DNA from: CALFMR01 sp035550595
GTDB taxonomy: Bacteria > Acidobacteriota > Vicinamibacteria > Vicinamibacterales > SCN-69-37
Reading direction: 5' to 3'
DNA length: 64,000 nucleotides
Assembly: GCA_035550595.1 (NCBI GenBank)
Contig: DASZOV010000096.1
Coordinates: 62,001-126,000, forward strand
Shown here one piece after another: positions 1-9,017 of the stretch; within the stretch, counting starts at the first letter, position 1; every line of letters begins with the position of its first letter. Made by a program: the position numbers and the translations under genes. The notes below the pieces were generated by a model. The model was not told where the DNA came from. It saw only the letters and a program-made list of their open reading frames with translations, and made no database searches.

Positions 1-2013
1 ACGATCGAACGTCTCGTCGACCATTTCCACGCGTTGCTGGACGGCGCGGTGCGCGCACCCGAGACGCGCATCTCCGTTCTACCGATTCTCACGGCCGCCG
101 AGCGCGAGCAGTTGATCGCCGGCTGGCACGAGGCGCCGGTAGCGGCGCCGCCTGACGACACCGTGGTCGCGCTGTTCGCGGCGCTGGCGGCGCAGACGCC
201 GCATGCACCGGCGGTCATCTGCGGCGACGACGTGCTCACGTATGCCGACGTGCGTCGTGCCGCGAGCCGGTTGACGCACCGGCTTCAGGCGCAGCACGGC
301 GTGCGGCCCGGCGCGCGCGTCGGTCTGTCGGTCGAACGCTCGGCGGCCATGGTGCCGGCCCTGCTCGGCATCCTCGCGACCGGCGCGGCCTACGTGCCGC
401 TCGATCCCGCGTACCCCGCGGATCGACTGGCGCTCATGCGCGAGGACGCGGGCGTGTCCGTGGTCGTGACCGATCGCCACGCGTCGCACGTGTTCGAAGG
501 CACCGGCGCGGCGCTCGTCGACGTCCACGGCCTGGATGACGCCGCCGACGAATCGATGCTGGATGCGAGCACGCCGGGCGCGCTCGCCTACGTGATGTAC
601 ACGTCGGGCTCGACCGGCACGCCCAAGGGCGTCGCCATCACGCATCGCACGCTCGCCGAGCATTGTCTCGACGTGCAGCGCGTCTATGACCTGACGCCGA
701 GCGATCGCGTGCTGCAGTTCGCGTCGCTCAATTTCGATCCGTCGGTCGAGCAAATCTTCTCCACGCTCATGACCGGTGCGTGTCTCGTGGTCCGCGGCTC
801 CGACGTCTGGAGCGCGACCGACTTGGCCGCCGCGATTGCGCGGCACGGCGTCACGGTCGCGGACCTTCCGACGGCGTACTGGGTGCAGCTCGCGCACGCG
901 GCCTCGACCGAGGGGACAGCGGGAACATCGACCTCGGCGCCGACGCTCCGACTCGTCCTGGCTGGAGGTGAGGCCATGCCGGTCGACGCGCTCGCGCCTT
1001 GGTGGCGCACGCCCTACGCGCACGCGCGGCTTCTCAATACGTACGGTCCGACCGAAGCCACCGTGACGGCGACCGTGTTCGATGTGCCGCGCTCGTGGCA
1101 ACCGGCCGCCGGCGAACGGATCGTTCCGATCGGCCGGCCGTTCGCGCGTCGTCGCGCCCGCGTGCTCGACGCCCAGGGATCGCTCGTGCCGATTGGCGTG
1201 GTCGGCGAGCTGTGCCTCGGAGGCGCCGGTCTCGCGTCGGGCTATCTGAATCAGCCCGCGCTGACCGCACGCGCGTTCGTCGCCGATCCCTTCGACAATG
1301 CCCCCGATGCCCGGCTGTATCGGACGGGTGACCTCGTGCGTCATCTCCCCGACGGCAATCTGGCCTACGTCGGCCGTCGCGACGAACAGGTCAAGGTCAA
1401 CGGTTTCCGTATCGAGCCGGGTGAAATCGAAGCCGCGCTGCAGCGGCATCCGACCGTCGAACAAGCCGTCGTCGTGGTCCGAGACGATGGCGCCGGCCGT
1501 CGGCTCGTTGCCTATGTCATTGCCGCAACCGGCCGATCCGTTCGCGCCGATGACCTTCGCGGCGTTCTGGCGACGACGTTGCCTGACTACATGGTGCCGT
1601 CGGCCATCGTCGTCGTCACTGAGTGGCCGCTCACGCCGAACGGCAAGGTCGATCGGAGGCGCCTGCCCGCGCCGGTCGTGACGACCGACCGCACGGCGCA
1701 TGTGCCGCCGCGATCTGAAACCGAGCGCCGCGTGGCCGCCATCTGGGCCGACGTGTTGGGTGCGGACACGATCGGCGTTCACGATACGTTCTTCGAGCTC
1801 GGCGGCCATTCGCTGCTGGCGATGCGCCTCGCGTCCCGTGTCAGCGCCACCTTCGGCGTCGACGTCTCGATCCGCCGGCTGTTCGAGTCGCCGACGGTCT
1901 CTGAGCTCGCCGCGTATCTGGATGGCGCGACCGTCGCGCACACCACGGCATCGCACGTCGCGCGTCCCATTCCGCGTCAACGGCGGACGCCCCTCCCGCA
2001 GGTTCATGAGTAG
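1..2013 (+). CDS. Nonribosomal peptide synthetase module, 5' end outside window (A-PCP visible)
   Basis: The reading frame is open from base 1, so the gene starts upstream. The first ~30 codons read like the end of a condensation domain and its linker (VDHFHALLDG). Then comes an adenylation domain that activates an amino acid as its adenylate: core motifs YTSGSTGTPKGV (codons ~597-632), NTYGPTEATVT, YRTGDL and KVNGFRIEPGEIEAAL. A carrier domain follows with the intact phosphopantetheine site FFELGGHSLLA (Ser codon 1810-1812). By manual alignment to GrsA the specificity residues are roughly D-P-E-D-V-A-T-V-T-K. I cannot assign a substrate; the acidic E and D could suit a basic side chain. The stop overlaps the next start by 8 bases, so the two NRPS genes are coupled. 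Family call is certain; substrate unknown. Confidence 0.95.
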   Translation, partial: TIERLVDHFHALLDGAVRAPETRISVLPILTAAEREQLIAGWHEAPVAAPPDDTVVALFAALAAQTPHAPAVICGDDVLTYADVRRAASRLTHRLQAQHGVRPGARVGLSVERSAAMVPALLGILATGAAYVPLDPAYPADRLALMREDAGVSVVVTDRHASHVFEGTGAALVDVHGLDDAADESMLDASTPGALAYVMYTSGSTGTPKGVAITHRTLAEHCLDVQRVYDLTPSDRVLQFASLNFDPSVEQIFSTLMTGACLVVRGSDVWSATDLAAAIARHGVTVADLPTAYWVQLAHAASTEGTAGTSTSAPTLRLVLAGGEAMPVDALAPWWRTPYAHARLLNTYGPTEATVTATVFDVPRSWQPAAGERIVPIGRPFARRRARVLDAQGSLVPIGVVGELCLGGAGLASGYLNQPALTARAFVADPFDNAPDARLYRTGDLVRHLPDGNLAYVGRRDEQVKVNGFRIEPGEIEAALQRHPTVEQAVVVVRDDGAGRRLVAYVIAATGRSVRADDLRGVLATTLPDYMVPSAIVVVTEWPLTPNGKVDRRRLPAPVVTTDRTAHVPPRSETERRVAAIWADVLGADTIGVHDTFFELGGHSLLAMRLASRVSATFGVDVSIRRLFESPTVSELAAYLDGATVAHTTASHVARPIPRQRRTPLPQVHE

Positions 2014-5000
2014 CTTCATCTTTCCGGCCTCGCGCGCACAGCAAGCGCTGTGGTTTCTCGATCGCTGGCATCCGGGATCGGCGACCTACGTCATTCCAGC
2101 CGCGTATCGATTGCGCGGTCCGTTCGACACGGGTGCGCTCGCGGCAGCGTTGAACGACGTCGTCTCGCGTCACGAAGCGCTGCGCACGTCCTTCGCCGTC
2201 CGTGACGGCGTTCCCGTGCAGGTCGTGGCCGAGACGCTCACGATCGACGTGCCCGTCGTCGACGTCGAGGACACGCGGGCCGACCGCGCCGAGCTGCAGC
2301 GTTTCGTCGACAGTCATGTCCGGCAGCCGTTCGACCTGGCGAGCGGACCGTTGCTGCGTGCCGCCGTGTGCCGAGTCGCGGCCGATGACCACGTGCTCGC
2401 GCTCGCCGTGCATCACATCGTCTTCGACGGCTGGTCCATGGACGTGTTCGCGCGCGACCTCGCCGCGGCCTATGCCGCGCGCCGCGCGGGTGCGGTTCCC
2501 GACCTGCCCGAGCCTCCGCTCCAGTTCGGCGACTTCGTCGTGTGGCAGCAGGATGAGCTTCAGGGCGACGCGCTGAACGCGTCGGTCGCGTACTGGCGCG
2601 AGCGGCTCGCCGAGCCGATGCCGCTCGAGCTTCCCACCGATCACGCGCGGCCGGCGCACATCTCCTCACGCGGCGCGACGACGCCGCTACACGTGCCGTC
2701 GTCGGTGGTGAGCGCGCTCGAGGCGCTCGCGCGACAGCAGGGCGCCACGCTCTTCATGGCGCTCGTCGCCGTGTGGAGCGTGCTCGTGTCGCGCTACACG
2801 CGGCAGGACGACATCATGGTCGGCACGCCCATTGCCGGCCGCGAGCATCCCGACACGCACGGCATGATCGGCTGCTTCGTGAACACGGTCGCGCTTCGCG
2901 CCGACCTGGGCGGCGATCCGTCGTTTCGCGAGGCGCTCACGCGCGTTCGCGACGTCGCGCTGGGCGCGTACGAGCATCAGAACGTGCCGTTCGATCTGCT
3001 CGTCGACGAACTGCACGTGACGAGAGATCCAAGCCGTACGCCGCTGTTCGACACGTTCCTGGCCATGCAGGGCGCCGACGGCCTGAGGCTCGATGGCGTC
3101 GACGTGCAACCGATGGCCGCGAACGTGGGGATTGCGAAGTTCGACCTCAGCGCGTACATCGGCTCGGGCGCGGACGGTCTGGACGGATTCGTCGAGTTCC
3201 GTACGGACCTGTTCGATCCGTCGACCGTCGAACGGTTGGCGCGACACTACGAGACGCTCATCACTGCCGTCGTCGACGATCCGGATCGTCCGATCTCCAC
3301 GCTGACGTTCCTCACGGCTGGCGAGCGGGCGCAACTGCTGACGGCGTGGAATGCGACCGCATCCGACTATCCACGTGAGCAGACGGTGCCGCAGTTGTTC
3401 GCGGCGCAGGCGATGCGGACGCCAGAGGCGGCGGCGCTGACGATCGGGAACGTGACGCTGAGTTATCGCGCGCTGGCGGATCGCGTGCGCGCGTGCGCCG
3501 CGCGGTTGCGGGCCGCGGGCGTGCGGCCCGGCGCGCTCGTGGGCGTGCATCTCGAGCGCTCGGTCGATCTGGTCGTGGCCGTGCTCGCGATCCTCGAGGC
3601 CGGCGGCGCCTACGTGCCGCTCGATCCGGCGTTTCCCGCCGAGCGGCTCGCGTTCATGCTGGACGACGCGCAGGCGACGGTCCTCGTGACCGAGCGCGCG
3701 CTCGCCGGCCGGCTCGCGGCCGGCTCGGCGACCGTCGTCATGATCGACGAGGCGTCGCCGGTCGACGCACCGGTGGCCATGGCGCGCGTGGGCCACGCCG
3801 CCGGACCGGACGATCTCGCCTACGTGTTGTACACGTCGGGATCGACCGGGCAGCCGAAGGGCGTCGAGATTCCGCATCGCGCCCTGACGAATTTCCTCTG
3901 GGCCATGCGGCGAGAGCCGGGCTGCGTGGCCGGCGACGTGCTGCTGGCAGTGACGACGCTGTCGTTCGACATCGCCGGCCTCGAGCTCTATCTACCACTC
4001 ATCACGGGCGGCCATGTGGTGCTCGCGAGCCGCGAGACCGCGACCGACGGGCGCGCACTCGCCGCGGCCGTCGCGCGCGTGCAGCCGACGATTCTGCAGG
4101 CCACGCCGGCCACGTGGCGGATGCTGATCGAAGCGGGGTGGACCGGCACGCCGGGCCTCAAAGCGCTCTGCGGTGGCGAAGCGCTGCCACCCGATCTGGC
4201 CGGCGCGCTGCTCGAACGGGTCGACGAGCTCTGGAACATGTACGGGCCGACCGAGACGACGATCTGGTCCTCGGTCGAGCGGATCACGGCGGGCGCGGAC
4301 ATCACGATCGGACGTCCCATCGCGAACACGACCTTCTACGTCGTCGATCAGGCGCTGCAGCCGGTGCCCGTCGGCGTGCCGGGGGAGTTGCTGATCGGTG
4401 GCGACGGGCTCGCGCGCGGATATCACGGCCGCGCGGCGTTGACGGCCGAGAAGTTCATCGCCGATCCGTTCGCGAGCGATCCGTCAGTGCGCATCTATCG
4501 CACGGGCGATCTCGCGAAGTGGCGGGCGGACGGGAAAGTCGTGCACCTCGGACGACTGGATCATCAAGTCAAGCTGCGCGGCTTCCGGATCGAGCTCGGC
4601 GAGATCGAAGCGGCGCTCGCGAGCCATCCGACCGTGCAGCAGGCCGTCACGATCGTGCGCGAAGATCGGCCGGGGCAGGCGATGCTCGTCGGCTACGTGC
4701 TGCCGGCGACCGGGGCGACCGTGGACGCGACCGCGCTCCGCGCGCACGTGCGGACGACGCTGCCCGAGTACATGGTGCCGGCGCAGATCGTCGCGCTCGA
4801 GGCATTTCCGCTGACGCCCAACGGCAAGATCGATCGGAAGCGCCTGCCGGCGCCGGCCGTGGCGGTCGACGTCGCCACGCGCGTGGCGCCGCGGACGGAG
4901 ACCGAACGCCAGTTGGCCGCGATCTGGGCGGACGTGCTGGGCGTCTCGGACATCGGCATCTACGAAGGATTCTTCGAGCTCGGTGGCCACTCGCTGCTCG

Positions 5001-6337
5001 CCGTCCGATTGCTGAGCCGGATCAAAGCGGTGTGCGGCGTCGACGTTCCGCTGCCCGTGCTGTTCGCCGCGCCGTCGATCGCCGCATTCGCCGGACACCT
5101 CGATCGCCTCGCCGAACGGATGGGTGACACGCGCGCCGATGCCGAGGCGCACGCCAGCGGTCATCTCACGAGTACCGAGCGCCGGGTGATCGCGGTCTGG
5201 GAGGAGTTCCACGGCGGCGCGGCGCGCGGCGCCGACGAGCCGATCGTCGCGACACGAGACCATGACGCCATGCTGCCGCGTCTCATCGCGCGATTGCGGC
5301 AGGAGTTCGGATCGGCCGGCGAAGGTCTGCCGCTCATGCGCGGCGGCACGGCAGCGACGATCCGCGAGATCGCGGCGGCGATCGACGGCGTCGATCGCAC
5401 CGCATCGATCGTGCGAATGGCTGCCGGCGGCGTCGGGGCGCCCGTGTTCATCGTGCACGCGGCCGGCGGGTACGTGTTTCCGTTTCGCGCGCTCGCCGCG
5501 CGGCTCGGGCGGGATCGGCCGGTCTACGGCATTCAGGCGCGCCTCTCCGGCGCTGACGGCGGAAGGCGCGTGCCGGACACGCTCGAGGCGTTGGCGCGCG
5601 ACTACATCAATCAGATTCGTGCCGTGCGGCCCGAGGGACCCTACCATCTCGCGGGAGCGTGTTTTGGCGGCGTGGTCGCGTTCGAGATGGCGCGACAACT
5701 GCGCGAGAGCGGCGACGTCGTGCCCGACGCGTTCCTCTTCGACGCCTTTCTCCCGAACAACGAACAGGCCATCGAAGACGGCTGCGCGCGGATTCGTTTC
5801 GTCGAGGGCGAACTCCCGACCGTCGCGCCGACGCCGCTGCACATCCATCTGCGGCGGATGAAGAAGATCGGCCTGCTGCGCGTGCCCGTCTATCTCGCCA
5901 CGCACGCCTTCGGTGCCGTCTCCTACCAGGTGAGACATACCGTCGAGCGCGTCCGACATCGCCGCGCGGCAGCCGCGCGCGCGGCACGGCTCGCCGAACT
6001 GGCCACCGCGCAGGCGAACGGCGAACCTGGCGCATGGATGGGCACCGAGGCGGACCCGACGCACCGCCGCAGCATGGCCGTGGCCCGTGACATGCTCGAG
6101 CGCTACCATCCCGCGTCGTACGACGGACGGATCGTGCACTTCACGAGCCTGGACGGTGGCAGCGAACGCACCTGGGTGGGACTCGCCGCCAACCAGGAAG
6201 TTCACGCGATCGCCGCCACGCACCTCGACATCCTCGAGGAGCCGTTCGTCGCGACGATTGCCGACCTCATGCGCGCGCGCATGGCGGAAGCCGACGAGAT
6301 GCAGCGACGCGATCACGCGCTCGCCGCAACGGGCTGA
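2006..6337 (+). CDS. Terminal NRPS: C-A-PCP-(degenerate PCP)-TE
   Basis: The ATG at 2006 lies inside the end of the upstream gene (ATGAGTAG overlap) and gives 1443 residues; a longer open frame begins at 1700 but would run antiparallel to good sense inside the upstream carrier domain. Domains: condensation ~5-420 with HHIVFDGWS near residue 136; adenylation ~430-965 with YTSGSTGQPKGV near 608 and MYGPTETT near 745; carrier ~975-1045 with GGHSLLA (Ser996); a second carrier-like stretch ~1054-1130 with Asp1087 where the Ser should be; thioesterase ~1145-1420 with GACFGG (Cys1219) at the nucleophile site, an Asp in LFDAF, and a His in ATHLD. The A-domain code reads about D-I-L-Q-L-G-M-I-W-K, which resembles the glycine-type code. 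It probably adds the last residue and releases the peptide. Product unknown. Confidence 0.95.
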   Translation: MSSFIFPASRAQQALWFLDRWHPGSATYVIPAAYRLRGPFDTGALAAALNDVVSRHEALRTSFAVRDGVPVQVVAETLTIDVPVVDVEDTRADRAELQRFVDSHVRQPFDLASGPLLRAAVCRVAADDHVLALAVHHIVFDGWSMDVFARDLAAAYAARRAGAVPDLPEPPLQFGDFVVWQQDELQGDALNASVAYWRERLAEPMPLELPTDHARPAHISSRGATTPLHVPSSVVSALEALARQQGATLFMALVAVWSVLVSRYTRQDDIMVGTPIAGREHPDTHGMIGCFVNTVALRADLGGDPSFREALTRVRDVALGAYEHQNVPFDLLVDELHVTRDPSRTPLFDTFLAMQGADGLRLDGVDVQPMAANVGIAKFDLSAYIGSGADGLDGFVEFRTDLFDPSTVERLARHYETLITAVVDDPDRPISTLTFLTAGERAQLLTAWNATASDYPREQTVPQLFAAQAMRTPEAAALTIGNVTLSYRALADRVRACAARLRAAGVRPGALVGVHLERSVDLVVAVLAILEAGGAYVPLDPAFPAERLAFMLDDAQATVLVTERALAGRLAAGSATVVMIDEASPVDAPVAMARVGHAAGPDDLAYVLYTSGSTGQPKGVEIPHRALTNFLWAMRREPGCVAGDVLLAVTTLSFDIAGLELYLPLITGGHVVLASRETATDGRALAAAVARVQPTILQATPATWRMLIEAGWTGTPGLKALCGGEALPPDLAGALLERVDELWNMYGPTETTIWSSVERITAGADITIGRPIANTTFYVVDQALQPVPVGVPGELLIGGDGLARGYHGRAALTAEKFIADPFASDPSVRIYRTGDLAKWRADGKVVHLGRLDHQVKLRGFRIELGEIEAALASHPTVQQAVTIVREDRPGQAMLVGYVLPATGATVDATALRAHVRTTLPEYMVPAQIVALEAFPLTPNGKIDRKRLPAPAVAVDVATRVAPRTETERQLAAIWADVLGVSDIGIYEGFFELGGHSLLAVRLLSRIKAVCGVDVPLPVLFAAPSIAAFAGHLDRLAERMGDTRADAEAHASGHLTSTERRVIAVWEEFHGGAARGADEPIVATRDHDAMLPRLIARLRQEFGSAGEGLPLMRGGTAATIREIAAAIDGVDRTASIVRMAAGGVGAPVFIVHAAGGYVFPFRALAARLGRDRPVYGIQARLSGADGGRRVPDTLEALARDYINQIRAVRPEGPYHLAGACFGGVVAFEMARQLRESGDVVPDAFLFDAFLPNNEQAIEDGCARIRFVEGELPTVAPTPLHIHLRRMKKIGLLRVPVYLATHAFGAVSYQVRHTVERVRHRRAAAARAARLAELATAQANGEPGAWMGTEADPTHRRSMAVARDMLERYHPASYDGRIVHFTSLDGGSERTWVGLAANQEVHAIAATHLDILEEPFVATIADLMRARMAEADEMQRRDHALAATG

Positions 6338-6399
6338 CGCGGACTGGCATTCCAGATGTCGTAACATTGCGCGTCGCGCGCGTCGTACCGCCGCGTGAA

Positions 6400-6428
6400 T
6401 TGACCGTCTCTTGCCGCGGCAGTAGGAT
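6400..6428 (+). promoter_or_regulatory. Sigma-70-like promoter for the winged-helix regulator
   Basis: TTGACC (6400-6405), a 17-base spacer and TAGGAT (6423-6428) lie about 40-65 bases before the regulator gene and after the end of the NRPS operon. The fit to the housekeeping consensus is good, so the regulator is probably transcribed on its own. Confidence 0.6.
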
Positions 6429-6467
6429 CGCCACGGGTCCGACACCATCACGTTCCGCGTTCCCCCC

Positions 6468-8888
6468 GTGTGTGGTGTCCCCGCAGGTGGCGTCGTGCGG
6501 TACTGGTGTTTTGGCGCGTTCGTACTCGACAGCCTTCGGGGCGTCCTGTTGCGTGGCGGTGAGACGGTTCCGCTCACGCCCCGTGTCTTTCAACTGCTGT
6601 CGGTCCTCGTCGAACAGCACGGCCGCGTGCTCGGCAAGGACGAGCTGCTCCACCTCGTCTGGCACGACGCGATCGTCGAAGAGAACAACCTGCCGCGCAG
6701 CATCTCGACGCTGCGCAAGGCGCTCGGTGAGCGGCCGGGGCAGTGCGACTACATCGCCACGATACCCAGCGTCGGATACCGGTTCGTCTCCGAGGTGCAC
6801 GCGACCGATGAGATGCCCGCGTTCGCGCGCAGTGCCTCTGGCGCGCCCGCGCCTGACGCGCGCGTCGACTCGCCGCCATCCGCGGTCCGCGCATCATCCG
6901 ACCTGAACGTCTCCCAGTCACACGCGCTCGCCGCGCCGCCATCCGTCGTATCGGCTCCCGTGTTGGACGATGAGCCAATCGATACGCCTGCGCCCGCGGT
7001 CGCGTCCCGTGCCGTTCCGGCAGTCACTGAAGCGGTGCCACGTCGCCGCGATCGCCGTCCGGTGAGCATCGCCTGGCTCCTGCCGGTCAGCGTGCTCCTG
7101 ATTCTCGCGGCGGGCGTGTCGGCTTGGCGCGGTCTGCCGTCGTGGCGCGTGAGCACGCGTCCGCGCACGCTCTGGCAGTTCACGACCGGCGCGGGCGTGC
7201 AGCAACAGGCCGCCTGGTCGCCCGACGGCAGCGCCGTGGCGTACGCCTCGAATCGCGACGGCAACTCCGACATCTGGGTGCAACCGCTCGCCGGCGGCGA
7301 GCCGATTCGCGTGACCGACTCGCCCGATTACGAGGGGCAACCGGCCTGGTCGCCCGACAGCCAGTGGATCGTGTTCCGATCCGAACACGCCGGCGGCGGC
7401 TTGTTCATCGTCTCCGCTCATGGCGGAGAGCCGCGCTGCCTGGCGCCGTTCGGTTTTCACCCGCAGTGGTCGCCGGCCGGCAATCTGATCCTGTTCTCGG
7501 CGTCGGCGCCCGACACGTCGGCCGCGCTTCGCTTGTTCCTGATCGACGCGGCCGGCGGCACGCCACGTCCGTTGCACATCGACGCGGACGTGCAACCGCT
7601 GAGCGCCGCCTGGTATCCCGATGGCCGCCGTCTCTCGATCTTCGGCGGCATGGATCGCGGCGAACCAGTCTTCCTCACGATGCCGATTGGCGACGGCCCG
7701 GTGGTGCGCTCGCTCGTGCTGCCCAACGTCCAACGTCAGATCGCGGACGCGGGCCTCATGCTCTCGCACTTCACGTGGGGACGCGGCGGCCGCTTCCTGT
7801 ACTTCGACGGGACGTCGAGCGACGTTCGCAACCTGTGGCGGATCGACGTGGATCCGACTTCGCTCGCCTGGACCCGCGGTCCCGAACGATTGACGACGGG
7901 CGCGGGCGCCGACAGCGAGATCGCGATGTCGCCCGACGGGTCGCGGCTCGTGTTCAGCGTGTACTCCGGCCGGCCCGCGATGTGGTCGTTCGCGTTCGAT
8001 TCGACGCACGGCCGCATCGTCGACGCCGGTCAGCCCGTGCGCGCCGACGCGATCATCGGTCGCGGCGCCGATCTCGAAACCGACGGGCAGCGCGTGGTCT
8101 ACCGGGCCGTGCGCGGCTCGCGGCAGGAATTGTGGGAACACTCGTCGGCGGGCGACCGGCTGCTCGGCAGCAACACCTGGGTGTCGGCGCCGCGCTTGTC
8201 GCCCGAGGGCGGACGCGTCGTCTACGCACGTGCGAGTGCCGCTTCGTTGTCCGATCGCGCGGTCGCGATCCTCGCCGTGGCCAATCCGCGCGAGCAACTG
8301 CTGACGACGCCAGGCGCGGCGTCGTTCATGCCCACGGACTGGTCGAGCGATGGCGCGTGGATCCTCGGGGCCTGCAGTCTGGCGCCGAAGACCGTCGGCG
8401 TGTGCCTGCTGCCGGTCGCGGGCGCGCCTCATGCCGAGCGCGAGATGCACGTCGTCTCGTCACGAGAGCGGTTCGCCCTGTTCCAGCAGCGCTTCTCGCC
8501 CGACGGTCACTGGGTCAGCTTCATCGCGGTTCCGTCCGAGGACCGAAGCACGTCGACGATCTATCTCGTGCCCCGCGGCGGCGGTCCCTGGCTGCCCGTC
8601 ACCGATGGCCGCGCCTATGACGACAAGCCGCGCTGGTCGCCCGACGGGCGCACGCTGTACTTCATCTCGAACCGCGACGGCCACTTCAATGTCTGGGGCC
8701 GCCATGTCGATTCGGCGACCGGTCAGACCGTGGGTGGGGTGTTCCGCGTGAGCGCGTTCAGCCGGTCGGACCTGCGGCTGGCGCCCGACCTGCGCGAGAT
8801 GGACATGCTCGTGTCCTCGAGACGGCTGTTGCTGCCGATGTACGAGTCGTCGAGCCATCTGTGGATGCTGGACCAGGCTGATAAGTAG
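6468..8888 (+). CDS. Membrane-anchored winged-helix regulator with TolB/WD40-like propeller
   Basis: An OmpR/CadC-type winged-helix DNA-binding domain spans residues ~12-108 (VEENNLPRSISTLRKAL recognition region, then GYRFV at the wing). A proline/alanine-rich linker follows, then one membrane helix near residues 198-220 (WLLPVSVLLILAAGV), then an extracytoplasmic beta-propeller to the end, with repeated WSPDG blades (WSPDGSAVAYASNRDG, WSPDSQWIVF). The layout implies a sensor whose propeller sits outside the membrane and whose DNA-binding head is in the cytoplasm. The start could be GTG 6468 or GTG 6495; the latter gives VRYWCFG, closer to the family's usual beginning, with GCAGGTGG before it. 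It sits just upstream of the cytochrome/PQQ genes and their operator-like element, and a second copy occurs at 55346-57607. Ligand unknown. Confidence 0.9.
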   Translation: MCGVPAGGVVRYWCFGAFVLDSLRGVLLRGGETVPLTPRVFQLLSVLVEQHGRVLGKDELLHLVWHDAIVEENNLPRSISTLRKALGERPGQCDYIATIPSVGYRFVSEVHATDEMPAFARSASGAPAPDARVDSPPSAVRASSDLNVSQSHALAAPPSVVSAPVLDDEPIDTPAPAVASRAVPAVTEAVPRRRDRRPVSIAWLLPVSVLLILAAGVSAWRGLPSWRVSTRPRTLWQFTTGAGVQQQAAWSPDGSAVAYASNRDGNSDIWVQPLAGGEPIRVTDSPDYEGQPAWSPDSQWIVFRSEHAGGGLFIVSAHGGEPRCLAPFGFHPQWSPAGNLILFSASAPDTSAALRLFLIDAAGGTPRPLHIDADVQPLSAAWYPDGRRLSIFGGMDRGEPVFLTMPIGDGPVVRSLVLPNVQRQIADAGLMLSHFTWGRGGRFLYFDGTSSDVRNLWRIDVDPTSLAWTRGPERLTTGAGADSEIAMSPDGSRLVFSVYSGRPAMWSFAFDSTHGRIVDAGQPVRADAIIGRGADLETDGQRVVYRAVRGSRQELWEHSSAGDRLLGSNTWVSAPRLSPEGGRVVYARASAASLSDRAVAILAVANPREQLLTTPGAASFMPTDWSSDGAWILGACSLAPKTVGVCLLPVAGAPHAEREMHVVSSRERFALFQQRFSPDGHWVSFIAVPSEDRSTSTIYLVPRGGGPWLPVTDGRAYDDKPRWSPDGRTLYFISNRDGHFNVWGRHVDSATGQTVGGVFRVSAFSRSDLRLAPDLREMDMLVSSRRLLLPMYESSSHLWMLDQADK

Positions 8889-8900
8889 CGTCCCGTCCCG

Positions 8901-9001
8901 TTTGAAAAGTTCTGAATCGCGCCTTTTTTCAATCGCCGACCAAGACGCGGCTCTTTCGGTTGCGCACACTGGCTTCGCATCGGTGCCACGACGTGGCACC
9001 G
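8901..9001 (+). promoter_or_regulatory. Shared operator/promoter/leader element, copy 1 (cytochrome c-PQQ operon)
   Basis: TTTGAAAAGTTCTGAA (8901-8916) and TTTTTTCAA (8924-8932) form an upstream element. CCGACC then leads into the -35-like AAGACG (8942-8947), a 17-base spacer and CACACT (8965-8970), the weakest -10 of the set. A perfect 9-bp hairpin (CGGTGCCAC / GTGGCACCG, 8981-9001) follows, just before the ribosome binding site TGGAGG at 9008. The same order of parts recurs at 11599, 36553 (minus), 50478 and 57757. Confidence 0.6.
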
Positions 9002-9017
9002 ACGTCCTGGAGGCCCC

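Noticed and set aside
79..2019. Long open frame on the minus strand opposite the first NRPS gene
   Set aside because: It is antisense to a certain NRPS module, the translation is Arg/Asp-rich with no domain, and such frames are expected in very GC-rich coding DNA.
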